The translations under genes were made by a program, and so were the position numbers. From Mucilaginibacter sp. SJ (GTDB taxonomy: Bacteria > Bacteroidota > Bacteroidia > Sphingobacteriales > Sphingobacteriaceae): DNA of 64,000 bases. This document shows, in pieces, positions 50,501-59,323 of this stretch. Location: contig NZ_CP118631.1 of the NCBI RefSeq assembly GCF_028993635.1, forward strand, positions 4,960,001-5,024,000. Reading direction: 5' to 3'. The notes under the pieces were generated by a model. That model ran no database searches. It was not told where the DNA came from and was given only the letters and a program-made list of their open reading frames with translations. Numbering within the stretch: position 1 is the stretch's first letter; each line of letters starts with the position of its first letter.

Positions 50501-51869
50501 TTACGAAACTGCCGAAGACGGCGCTGTTGATGTGGTATTAGGCCGTTCGGGCGAGTTCCGTATTATCGAAGCCGGAAGCAATAAAGTAATTGTTACCAAT
50601 AATATTCCATACGGTTCATACCTGTATGTGAAAGATGGCAGCAAGATCACCAAAGGCGACCGTATCTGTTCATGGGATCCGTACAACGCGGTAATTATAT
50701 CTGAGTTTGCAGGTATTGCCCAGTTTGATGCAGTATTGGAAGGTATCACTTTCCGTGAAGAATCTGACGAGCAAACCGGTCACCGCGAAAAAGTGATCAT
50801 CGATACCAGGGATAAATCTAAAAACCCTGCTATCCAGATCACCGATAATAAAGGTAACATCATTAAAGGATACAACATTCCGGTAGGTGCTCACATCGCT
50901 GTTGATGAGGGCGACAGGTTACAAACTGGTCAGGTTATTGCTAAAATCCCTCGTTCAACCGGTAAAACGCGAGATATTACAGGTGGTTTACCGCGTGTAA
51001 CCGAGTTATTTGAAGCACGTAACCCTTCAAACCCTGCGGTAGTAACGGAAATTGACGGTGTGGTAACTTTAGGTGGTGTTAAACGTGGTAACCGCGAAAT
51101 CACCATCGAATCAAAAGATGGCCAGGTTAAAAAATACCTTGTACCACTTTCAAAACACATCCTTGTACAGGATAATGACTTTATTAAAGCCGGTATGCCA
51201 TTATCAGATGGTTCAATATCTCCGGCAGATATTTTGGCTATCAAAGGCCCTGCTGCCGTACAGGAATATCTTGTTAACGGTATCCAGGAAGTTTACCGCT
51301 TACAGGGTGTGAAGATCAACGATAAGCACTTCGAGGTTATTGTTCACCAGATGATGCAGAAAGTATCTATCGAGGATGCAGGTGATACCCGTTTCTTAGA
51401 GCGCGAAGCTGTTGACGGATGGGATTTCATGAACGAGAATGATGAGATTTATGATAAGAAGGTTGTTGTTGATCCGGGTGATTCAACTACATTAAAATCT
51501 GGTCAGATAGTTTCATTACGCCGCTTACGCGATGAAAACTCGGTATTGAAACGCCGCGACCTTAAACTGGTTGAAGTGCGTGACGCTATCCCTGCAACAT
51601 CAAGCCCGATATTGCAAGGTATTACCAGGGCATCGTTGGGTACTAAGTCGTTTATCTCGGCAGCATCGTTCCAGGAAACTACCAAAGTACTGAATGAAGC
51701 GGCTATCGCAGGTAAGAAAGACAGCATGCTTGGCCTGAAAGAAAACGTTATCGTAGGTCACTTAATACCTTCAGGTACCGGTTTACGCGAGTATGAAAAT
51801 ATCCGTGTAGGCTCACAGGAAGAATTTGACCGCCTGATGGCTTCGAAAGCAGAAGAGTTGGAAGCTTAA
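47580..51869 (+). CDS. rpoC: DNA-directed RNA polymerase subunit beta'
   Basis: 1429 residues; the subunit holding the active-site magnesium. The N-terminal zinc ribbon is seen in [20 protein letters not shown]. The catalytic NADFDGDQM has D474, D476 and D478. The trigger-loop region ([15 protein letters not shown]...) and the second zinc site ([15 protein letters not shown]) are intact. The C-terminal [33 protein letters not shown] is typical. It is the last subunit gene of the operon and is closed by a strong terminator. Confidence 0.98.
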   Translation: [1429 protein letters not shown]

Positions 51870-51895
51870 TTTTCAGCTGTTTAAATATTTTATTG

Positions 51896-51926
51896 AGCCT
51901 CCCGGTTTCCGGGAGGCTTTTTTTTA
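51896..51926 (+). terminator. Terminator of the rpoBC operon
   Basis: AGCCTCCCGG and its exact complement with a 3 nt loop, followed by eight T. Confidence 0.95.
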
Positions 51927-52091
51927 TCACTTTTTTTAAATTATTAAAACAAAAGTAAAACATCTCTGTTCTACGTTCGACCTTGTAAGAGGTCAATATG
52001 GGGCTGATCCGTGTTATCAAAGCAAACAAGGCTCAATACGTACCTCAAAAAAGACTGTTTATGGAGAACGTCTTTTTGTTATTTTAGTAGC

Positions 52092-52403
52092 ATGGAAGAA
52101 CAAAATGAAAATCAGCTCAACATTGAGCTTTCAGAAGAAATTGCAGAAGGTATCTACTCAAACCTGGCTATCATTACTCATTCAAACTCCGAGTTTGTAT
52201 TGGATTTTATCAGGGTTATGCCAGGAGTACCCAAAGCCAGGGTAAAGTCGCGGATCATATTAACCCCGGAACATGCCAGGCGCCTGCTTTCAGCCCTGGA
52301 AGATAATATTGAGAAATATGAAGCCATTAATGGTCGTATCAAAGTACAGCCAGATCATCCGGGTTTTCCTATGAATTTTGGTGGAACAATGGGGCAGGCA
52401 TGA
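52092..52403 (+). CDS. DUF3467 domain protein
   Basis: 103 residues from ATG 52092; a longer frame from 52011 runs through promoter-like AT-rich DNA and is not favoured. The acidic N-terminus MEEQNENQLNIELSEEIAEG is followed by YSNLAIITHSNSEFVLDFIRVMPG and RIILTPEHARRLLSALEDNI, which is the DUF3467 pattern. Genes of this family commonly follow rpoC in Bacteroidota, as I remember. Its role is unknown. It is separated from rpoC by a terminator and should have its own promoter; TCTTTTTG at about 52063 is a 7/8 box. Confidence 0.85.
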   Translation: MEEQNENQLNIELSEEIAEGIYSNLAIITHSNSEFVLDFIRVMPGVPKARVKSRIILTPEHARRLLSALEDNIEKYEAINGRIKVQPDHPGFPMNFGGTMGQA

Positions 52404-52450
52404 TATTATATTTATAATTTTTAAGCCTAAAAATTTTATTTTTACATTAA

Positions 52451-52483
52451 TTTGCCATTTTGATTAATAAATAATTATCTTTA
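52451..52483 (+). promoter_or_regulatory. Candidate promoter of the exopolysaccharide cluster
   Basis: TTTG (52451-52454), a 21 nt spacer, TATCTTTA (52476-52483, 7 of 8 to TAnnTTTG). The predicted leader is about 55 nt. Confidence 0.45.
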
Positions 52484-52541
52484 GAGCGTATTAATTGTAA
52501 TAGCTTTAATTTAAATAGATTATTCAACTAATAAACGATAC

Positions 52542-53360
52542 ATGTTCAAGAGCTTAATTCTACCTTTGCTTTTCATTTGCGCCATTTTAATTTCCTCTTT
52601 GTTTTTCTCATCGTGTACGTCTACAAAGCACATTAAGTATTTTGAAGATATCCCCGACTCGGGTCAGGTGAAAATCCTTAAAGAAGCAGATTACATTGAA
52701 CCTAAAATTCAGGTGGATGATATAATGACGATTATTGTTCAAACAGTTGATCCGTTGGCTACTGTGGCTATTAATGCTGGTAACGTTTCCGGGCCTTCAA
52801 CCGGTATTAATACCAGTTCGACAGCTATGCCTGCCGCGGCACCTGTTTCAGGTTACCTTGTAGGCAAAGATGGCAGTATTGAATTACCTGTTATCGGAAA
52901 ACTGCACCTCGCTGGTTTAACAACCAATGAAGCCAGGGAACTGATACGCTCAAAGGCTGTACAATTTTTTAAAGAGCCTTCAGTTATAGTACGGTACGCC
53001 AATTTTAAGATTATCGTGGCAGGTGAAGTTACGAAGCCTTCAACTTATGTGGTCCCTAATGAAAAAGTAACTATACTTGACGCTTTGGCAATGGCCGGGG
53101 ATTTAACCATTTACGGTAAAAGGGATAATATTTTATTACTGCGTGATAATCTTGATGGTACAAGAACAGCTTACCGGATCAATCTTAATAAAACCGATCT
53201 GCTGTCAAATCCTTATTACTACCTCCATCAAAATGATTATATCTATGTCGAACCTTCTAAGGGCAAAGTAGCTGCTAACGATCTTTCACAAACAAAAACG
53301 ATCGCTATTGCCGGCTCGATACTATCATTGCTTATCATCATTGCTTCAAGGGTAAAGTAA
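52542..53360 (+). CDS. Polysaccharide export outer-membrane lipoprotein (Wza-like)
   Basis: A 272-residue component of the export channel. Lipobox FFSSC (Cys25) follows a hydrophobic leader. The poly-export domain (about 40-150; YIEPKIQVDDIMTIIVQTVDP ... GYLVGKDGSIELPVIGKLHL) is followed by an SLBB-like domain (VAGEVTKPSTYVVPNEKVTILDALAMAGDLT). A C-terminal hydrophobic segment (IAIAGSILSLLIIIA) probably forms the membrane-spanning helix. It is the first gene of the exopolysaccharide cluster, 25 bp before the autokinase with which it forms the trans-envelope machine. Confidence 0.92.
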   Translation: MFKSLILPLLFICAILISSLFFSSCTSTKHIKYFEDIPDSGQVKILKEADYIEPKIQVDDIMTIIVQTVDPLATVAINAGNVSGPSTGINTSSTAMPAAAPVSGYLVGKDGSIELPVIGKLHLAGLTTNEARELIRSKAVQFFKEPSVIVRYANFKIIVAGEVTKPSTYVVPNEKVTILDALAMAGDLTIYGKRDNILLLRDNLDGTRTAYRINLNKTDLLSNPYYYLHQNDYIYVEPSKGKVAANDLSQTKTIAIAGSILSLLIIIASRVK

Positions 53361-53385
53361 AATTTTTTAACTACAACTACATATA

Positions 53386-55797
53386 ATGGAAATTCAGAAT
53401 TTACAGGGTGGAGAACCGCTGGATAATGATGAAAAGAGTTTTGATTTTAAAGCTTTTTTTTCAAGGGCAATTGCTGACTGGTGGCTGTTTTTGATAAGTT
53501 TTATAGTTTGTGTATCATTGGGCGTATTCTTTTTGAAATTCAAAAGACCACTTTACCAGATACATGCAAGTATTCTTGTTGAGGATGATAAAAAGGGCGG
53601 AGATTTAAGTACATCTGATGTGTTAGGCGATCTTAGCGGTTTGCTGAATACAAAAAGCAGCGTGGATAACGAATCGCAGATACTGCAAACCAGATTTTTA
53701 ATGGAAAAGGTGGTGCGTGATATGCGTTTGAATGTTACTTATTATTCGCAGGGGTTTCTTAAAAATTATGAGCTTTATAAATCACCTATCCTGGTTGATC
53801 CTGTTAGATTAAAGGATACTATTATGGGAACATCTGTCGATTTAACCATAGTAAATAAAAACTTTATGGATATCAGCTTTGATAATGACTCGACAACCGG
53901 GACGATTGAAAAGCGTGTTAAATTTGACCAGCCTTTCCGTATTCCGGGCGTAGGGTCCATCAGGATCAGGAGAAGTGATCTTGCTCCGGTAGATTCAGGC
54001 GATTTTACTTTTAAGATCGTTTCAATTGATAACGCTGTGGCGAAATTCATGAAAGATCTTACTGTTGCCGTTCCTAATAAGGATGTAAGTACGATAAACC
54101 TGGAAATTGACCATTCTATACCAAGAAAAGGAGAAGATATACTTAACAAGTATATCAACGTTTATCAGGAAGAAAACCAGAACGATAAAAATCAGATTGC
54201 TGATAGCACTATTTCGTTTATTAATGAACGTTTAATTATTGTAAGTCGCGAGTTGAGCAGTGTTGAAGGAGATATCCAGTTGTTCAAACAAAAAAATAGC
54301 ATTGCTGATATCACAGAGCAGTCAAAAGCCCTGGTTGCCAATTCAACCGATTATGTGAACCGCTTGGCCCAGATAGAAACTCAGCTTAGCATGATTAACG
54401 CGTTGGAGGATTACCTGAAAGATGTAAAAAACGAAAGGGTATTACCAAGTGCTATCGTGCCTGATGATAAAATATTTGCAGGCCTTGTTGACAGGTATAA
54501 CACGCTGGTGCTTGAACGCGAACGTCAGTTATTATCGTATACAAGCGATAACCCACAGGTAATAAATATTGATCAGCGTATATCTTCATTAAGGAATGAT
54601 ATGCTTACGAACCTGGCAAGCACAAGGCGGTCCGCTATCATTTCAAGACAGGATCTTCAGAAAAGCACCGGTAAAATAGAAGGTCAGATCCATGCCGTTC
54701 CTTCGCAGGAAAGACAGTTTATGGATTTGTCAAGAACTCAGCAAATCAAACAAACGCTTTATACCTTTCTGTTGCAAAAACGTGAAGAGACTGCTATATC
54801 AAAAACATCAAACATTTCAAACTCACGTGTAATAGATCCCCCTAAATCAGACGTGCTGCCATATTCGCCAAAACCTGCACTTATTTTAGGTTTAAGTGTA
54901 TTTTTTGCTCTTTTGATACCAATAGGCCGCATATATGTTATTGATATGATGAATAACAAGGTGATGCTTAAGGATGATATAATTAAGCGTACACAGGTGC
55001 CCGTACTTGGTGAAATAAGCCATAATGAAGCGGATGTTAACATTATTGTTACTAAGGATTCGCGCTCGGTAATTGCAGAGCAGTTCAGGGCGCTCAGAAC
55101 GAATCTCAGTTTCTTTCTTACGCCGGAAATTTCAAATGTTATATTGTTAACGTCAAGTATGTCGGGCGAGGGAAAATCATTTACCTCGCTAAACCTGGCG
55201 CTCGTACTTGCTTTATCAGGCAAAAGAGTGGTAATGATGGAGCTTGACTTACGTAAGCCATCGTTATCAACCAAAGCAGGTATGGTGAACCCGGTTGGGT
55301 TCACAAATTATATTGTTTCGCAAAACATGACGGTTACTGATATCGTTCACGAATCATTTATGAACGAAAATCTGTTCCTGATAAGTGCCGGTCCAATACC
55401 TCCTAACCCTACCGAGACGATACTTAGCAAACGTACGGGTATGCTGATCAACGAACTGAGAAACAGCTTTGACTATGTGATCATGGATGCGCCGCCGATT
55501 GGCCTGGTAACGGACGCCCAATTACTTGGCGAGTATGCTGATTTAACGATATATATAGTTAGGCAAAAATACACCTTTAAAGATCAGCTGAGCATACCGG
55601 AAGACCTGTACCGTAATAAAAAAATGAAACGCATGGGTATTGTTGTTAATGATATCAAGAAGGAGGGTGGTTATGGTTACGGTTATGGCTACGGTTACGG
55701 CTATGGTTATGGTTATGGTTATGGCGGGTATGAATCGTACGGATTAAATGAAGGCAAAAAAAGCAACTTATTAAAACGAATATTCAGAAGATCGTAA
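53386..55797 (+). CDS. Polysaccharide co-polymerase / tyrosine autokinase (Wzc-like)
   Basis: An inner-membrane regulator of chain length and export, 803 residues. Two membrane segments (about 32-52 and 500-520) bracket a large periplasmic Wzz/GNVR domain with coiled-coils. The cytoplasmic BY-kinase has Walker A SSMSGEGKS (about 590), Walker A' MMELDLRKP and Walker B VIMDAPPIG (about 697). The C-terminal tyrosine cluster is unusual: nine exact Gly-Tyr units in a row (762-779), then GGYESYG. This cluster is the expected autophosphorylation site. A basic tail KKSNLLKRIFRRS ends the protein. Confidence 0.93.
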   Translation: MEIQNLQGGEPLDNDEKSFDFKAFFSRAIADWWLFLISFIVCVSLGVFFLKFKRPLYQIHASILVEDDKKGGDLSTSDVLGDLSGLLNTKSSVDNESQILQTRFLMEKVVRDMRLNVTYYSQGFLKNYELYKSPILVDPVRLKDTIMGTSVDLTIVNKNFMDISFDNDSTTGTIEKRVKFDQPFRIPGVGSIRIRRSDLAPVDSGDFTFKIVSIDNAVAKFMKDLTVAVPNKDVSTINLEIDHSIPRKGEDILNKYINVYQEENQNDKNQIADSTISFINERLIIVSRELSSVEGDIQLFKQKNSIADITEQSKALVANSTDYVNRLAQIETQLSMINALEDYLKDVKNERVLPSAIVPDDKIFAGLVDRYNTLVLERERQLLSYTSDNPQVINIDQRISSLRNDMLTNLASTRRSAIISRQDLQKSTGKIEGQIHAVPSQERQFMDLSRTQQIKQTLYTFLLQKREETAISKTSNISNSRVIDPPKSDVLPYSPKPALILGLSVFFALLIPIGRIYVIDMMNNKVMLKDDIIKRTQVPVLGEISHNEADVNIIVTKDSRSVIAEQFRALRTNLSFFLTPEISNVILLTSSMSGEGKSFTSLNLALVLALSGKRVVMMELDLRKPSLSTKAGMVNPVGFTNYIVSQNMTVTDIVHESFMNENLFLISAGPIPPNPTETILSKRTGMLINELRNSFDYVIMDAPPIGLVTDAQLLGEYADLTIYIVRQKYTFKDQLSIPEDLYRNKKMKRMGIVVNDIKKEGGYGYGYGYGYGYGYGYGYGGYESYGLNEGKKSNLLKRIFRRS
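55669..55722 (+). repeat. Hexanucleotide tandem repeat coding for (Gly-Tyr)9
   Basis: Nine consecutive GGY-TAY units in frame near the 3' end of the autokinase gene. The third positions vary, so the DNA is not a perfect array, but runs of identical units (four GGTTAT-like units at 55699-55722) could slip. Confidence 0.85.
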
Positions 55798-55839
55798 TTG
55801 TAAGTTAAGATAGAACGCTAATCCTTGAAAATACAATTA

Positions 55840-56775
55840 ATGAACTTAGACGACAAAATTTATATAGCCGGTCATCGTGGAATGGTTGGTTCGGCCATAT
55901 GCCGCAAACTGGAAAACTTGGGCTATACCAATATAATAACCCGTACTTCATCTTCCCTTGATCTGCGTGATCAGCAGGCTGTTGCTGCCTTCTTTGAAGA
56001 AGAAACCCCTAACTACGTATTCCTTGCGGCTGCGAAGGTTGGTGGTATTGTAGCTAATAATACTTATCGCGCTGAGTTTTTGTATGATAATCTGCAAATA
56101 CAAAACAACATTATTAATTCTGCATATGTTACCGGGGTAAAAAAACTGATGTTTTTGGGGTCGAGCTGCATATATCCTAAAATGGCACCACAGCCTTTGA
56201 AAGAGGATTATTTGCTTACCGGTTTGCTGGAGCCAACCAATGAACCTTATGCTATAGCAAAAATAGCAGGCATTAAAATGTGTGACGCTTATCGTGACCA
56301 ATACGGCTGTAACTTTATATCAGTTATGCCTACAAACCTGTATGGTTATAATGATAATTATCATCCGCAAAACTCACACGTGGTGCCTGCATTGATTAGG
56401 CGTTTTCATGAAGCAAAGCAAGCTTTGGCTCCTGCGGTAACCATTTGGGGCACCGGTACGCCGAAAAGAGAATTTTTGTTTGCTGATGATCTTGCCGAGG
56501 CTTGCTATTACCTGATGCAAAATTATAACGAACCGGGTTTAGTTAACATCGGCACCGGCGAGGATATCTCAATTAAAGATTTAGCAGCACTGGTGAAAAA
56601 AACCGTAGGGTACGAGGGCGAGATAAATTTTGATATCACTAAGCCCGATGGTACGCCCCGTAAATTAATGGACGTTTCAAAACTGCACAACCAGGGATGG
56701 CGACATAAAATTGAACTGGAAGAAGGCGTTGGCCTGGCTTACCAGGATTTTTTGAAGCATGAGCAATCTGCCTGA
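55840..56775 (+). CDS. fcl: GDP-L-fucose synthase
   Basis: An SDR-family epimerase/reductase that turns GDP-4-keto-6-deoxymannose into GDP-L-fucose. It has 311 residues from ATG 55840; a TTG 15 nt upstream is less likely. YIAGHRGMVGSAICRKL binds NADP. FLGSSCIYPKMAPQPLKEDYLLTG and EPYAIAKIAG (the YxxxK catalytic pair) are the family motifs. It directly precedes gmd, so the last two steps from GDP-mannose to GDP-fucose are encoded together, and the polymer probably contains fucose or a related deoxysugar. Confidence 0.95.
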   Translation: MNLDDKIYIAGHRGMVGSAICRKLENLGYTNIITRTSSSLDLRDQQAVAAFFEEETPNYVFLAAAKVGGIVANNTYRAEFLYDNLQIQNNIINSAYVTGVKKLMFLGSSCIYPKMAPQPLKEDYLLTGLLEPTNEPYAIAKIAGIKMCDAYRDQYGCNFISVMPTNLYGYNDNYHPQNSHVVPALIRRFHEAKQALAPAVTIWGTGTPKREFLFADDLAEACYYLMQNYNEPGLVNIGTGEDISIKDLAALVKKTVGYEGEINFDITKPDGTPRKLMDVSKLHNQGWRHKIELEEGVGLAYQDFLKHEQSA

Positions 56776-56820
56776 TAGCGTTTATAGTTTAACCCCCTCA
56801 ACTTGAATAAAATTACATAT

Positions 56821-57918
56821 ATGAAAACAGCACTAATTACAGGAGTAAACGGGCAGGATGGAGCATATTTGGCCGAACTGCTATTAAATAAAGGTTACAT
56901 GGTTCATGGCGTAAAAAGGCGCTCATCATTGATAAATACTCATCGTATCGATCATCTTTACCAGGATCCTCACGACAAAGATGTAAGGTTTAAATTACAT
57001 TACGGCGATTTAACCGATTCAACCAACCTGATCAGAATAATACAGGAAACCCAGCCCGACGAAATTTATAACCTGGCTGCCATGAGCCATGTAAAAGTAA
57101 GTTTTGATACTCCCGAATATACTGCTAATGCTGATGGCATTGGTACCTTAAGGATACTGGAGGCCGTACGTTTATTAGGTTTAACACAAAAAACGCGTAT
57201 TTACCAGGCTTCAACTTCTGAGTTGTATGGTTTGGTGCAAGAAGTGCCACAAAAAGAAACTACCCCTTTTTATCCCCGTAGCCCTTATGGTGTTGCCAAG
57301 CTTTATGCTTACTGGATAACAGTTAACTATCGTGAGGCTTATGATATGTATGCATGTAACGGTATCCTGTTCAACCATGAAAGCCCGCTGCGTGGCGAAA
57401 CGTTTGTTACCCACAAAATAACACGCGCTGCTGCTGCTATAGCTTTAGGGCAGCAGGATACTTTATATCTGGGTAACCTGGATGCACGCCGCGACTGGGG
57501 CCATGCTAAAGATTATGTTGAAGCCATGTGGCTGATATTGCAACAGGAAAAGCCTGAGGATTTTGTTATTGCTACAGGTATTACTACTCCTGTAAGGGAC
57601 TTTGTTGTAATGGCATTTAACGAAGTGGGCATAACTATTGAATTTAAAGGCACAGGCATTGATGAAAAAGGTTATGTTGTATCATGCAACAATCCTGATT
57701 ATCAGCTTGAAGCCGGCAAACTTATTGTCTGTGTTGATTCAAATTATTTCAGGCCAACTGAGGTTGAATTGCTGATTGGTGATCCTACCAAAGCCAATAC
57801 GCAATTAGGCTGGAAACCAACTTATGATTTGGCCGGATTAGTTAAAGAGATGGTTGAATATGATTTGAAAGAGTTTAAATCAACAGGTAAACTGAATTTA
57901 CCACATCATGCTGGGTAA
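56821..57918 (+). CDS. gmd: GDP-mannose 4,6-dehydratase
   Basis: Converts GDP-D-mannose to GDP-4-keto-6-deoxy-D-mannose, the substrate of the upstream fcl product. It has 365 residues from ATG 56821. TALITGVNGQDGAYLAELLL binds NADP. YNLAAMSHVKVSFDTPEYT, STSELYGLVQEVPQKETTPF, SPYGVAKLYAYW (catalytic Tyr and Lys) and NHESPLRGETFVTHKIT are family hallmarks. It is longer at the C-terminus than a minimal SDR, as normal for Gmd. Same operon, 45 bp after fcl. Confidence 0.96.
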   Translation: MKTALITGVNGQDGAYLAELLLNKGYMVHGVKRRSSLINTHRIDHLYQDPHDKDVRFKLHYGDLTDSTNLIRIIQETQPDEIYNLAAMSHVKVSFDTPEYTANADGIGTLRILEAVRLLGLTQKTRIYQASTSELYGLVQEVPQKETTPFYPRSPYGVAKLYAYWITVNYREAYDMYACNGILFNHESPLRGETFVTHKITRAAAAIALGQQDTLYLGNLDARRDWGHAKDYVEAMWLILQQEKPEDFVIATGITTPVRDFVVMAFNEVGITIEFKGTGIDEKGYVVSCNNPDYQLEAGKLIVCVDSNYFRPTEVELLIGDPTKANTQLGWKPTYDLAGLVKEMVEYDLKEFKSTGKLNLPHHAG

Positions 57919-57961
57919 TGATGCTTTTATAAAGCAAAGCTGTAAGTAATATATTTATTAT

Positions 57962-59323
57962 ATGAGCACAACAATGGAGCGGTCGGTTGTGGCGGGAGAT
58001 ATTAACCGGAGAAAGGCTATAAGATCAAATGCCGTTGGTCTCCTGGTACTACGTGGTATCAGTATGGCTTCCTCTTACTTTATAGTGCCCATATTAATAA
58101 GCTATCTTGATGTTTACAAATATGGTATCTGGATCACTATTTACTCTATCGTAAATTTTATTCAGTTTTTTGATATCGGGCTCGGTAACGGTTTAAGAAA
58201 CAAGTACGCACACAGCATAGCTATAGGCGATAATGGTTTGGCCAGGGTATATGTAAGCACAACATATTATCTTATTACCATTATTAGCGGTGGTTTGCTG
58301 CTTTTATTCGGCGCAGTTTATTTTTTTGTTGATTGGCATAAGGCCTTTAACGTAAATCAATCGGTTGGCTTTGAACTTAACTGGCTGGTTATACTTCTAT
58401 TTGGTACCTTTATTCTGAGTTTTCCGCTAAAACTCATTAATTCATTGCTATATGGTGCGCAAAAATCGGCACTTGCAAATTCAATGACTGCTGTTGGTAA
58501 TATCGTATCATTATTAATGGTGGTTTTGTTACTGAAAAAGAACGGCGTAGATAACCTTTTGTACGTAGGGATCATTTATACTGTAGCGCCGCTAGTATTG
58601 TTCCTTTTTTTGAACATATACTACTTTTCTACCGAATTTAAACATGTAATACCAACTAGGAAGTTCGTAGATACCAAGTATATAAAGGACCTCACCGGTC
58701 TGGGTGTTAAATTTTTTATACTACAGATCAACTCGCTTATAATTTTTTCATCAAACTCGTTTATTATAGCACAAACGCTTGGGCAGATTAAGGTGACAGA
58801 ATACAACGTTATGTTTAAGTTGTATAGCGTACCATCGTTGATCTTCCAAATCCTGTTAACACCGTATTGGAGCGCTTTTACAAATGCTTACGCTAAAAAT
58901 GATATAACCTGGATAAAAAGGAATCTTAAGCATTTACTGAAAATTTTTAGCGGTATAATAATTGTATCAGTGCTCCTGGTTGTTTTCAATAAGTTTTTGT
59001 TCCTCCTGTGGGTGGGTAACAGGGTTAGTACCAATACCATGTCGGGCATTTGGATGGTCGCTTATCTTATCGTTCAATCGTCAATGCTGCCGTTTGTTAA
59101 TTTTATCAATGGCACCGGCAAAATTAAATTGCAACTATATCTGGCTTCTGTTGTAAGCCTGATTAATATACCCCTGAGTATTTATTTTATTAAAAGCCTG
59201 GGTTGGGGAATTGACGGGTGTATTATTGCTAACATTATATGTACAATTCCGTTTTTGATTTTGATGGGTATACAAACGCTTAAGATCATAAACAATAAAG
59301 CTATTGGAATCTGGAATGATTAA
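57962..59323 (+). CDS. Oligosaccharide flippase (Wzx-like)
   Basis: A polytopic inner-membrane protein of 453 residues with about 12-14 hydrophobic segments and the Polysacc_synt pattern (IRSNAVGLLVLRGISMASSY, then FFDIGLGNGLRNKYA). It should flip lipid-linked repeat units to the periplasm. Similar proteins include O-antigen and teichuronic acid flippases, so the exact substrate is open. The last 8 nt overlap the next gene's start, which suggests coupled translation. Confidence 0.85.
   Translation: MSTTMERSVVAGDINRRKAIRSNAVGLLVLRGISMASSYFIVPILISYLDVYKYGIWITIYSIVNFIQFFDIGLGNGLRNKYAHSIAIGDNGLARVYVSTTYYLITIISGGLLLLFGAVYFFVDWHKAFNVNQSVGFELNWLVILLFGTFILSFPLKLINSLLYGAQKSALANSMTAVGNIVSLLMVVLLLKKNGVDNLLYVGIIYTVAPLVLFLFLNIYYFSTEFKHVIPTRKFVDTKYIKDLTGLGVKFFILQINSLIIFSSNSFIIAQTLGQIKVTEYNVMFKLYSVPSLIFQILLTPYWSAFTNAYAKNDITWIKRNLKHLLKIFSGIIIVSVLLVVFNKFLFLLWVGNRVSTNTMSGIWMVAYLIVQSSMLPFVNFINGTGKIKLQLYLASVVSLINIPLSIYFIKSLGWGIDGCIIANIICTIPFLILMGIQTLKIINNKAIGIWND

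Noticed and set aside
55669..55722. Sequencing artefact or frameshift in the autokinase gene tail
   Set aside because: The units stay in frame, third positions vary naturally and a sensible basic tail follows.
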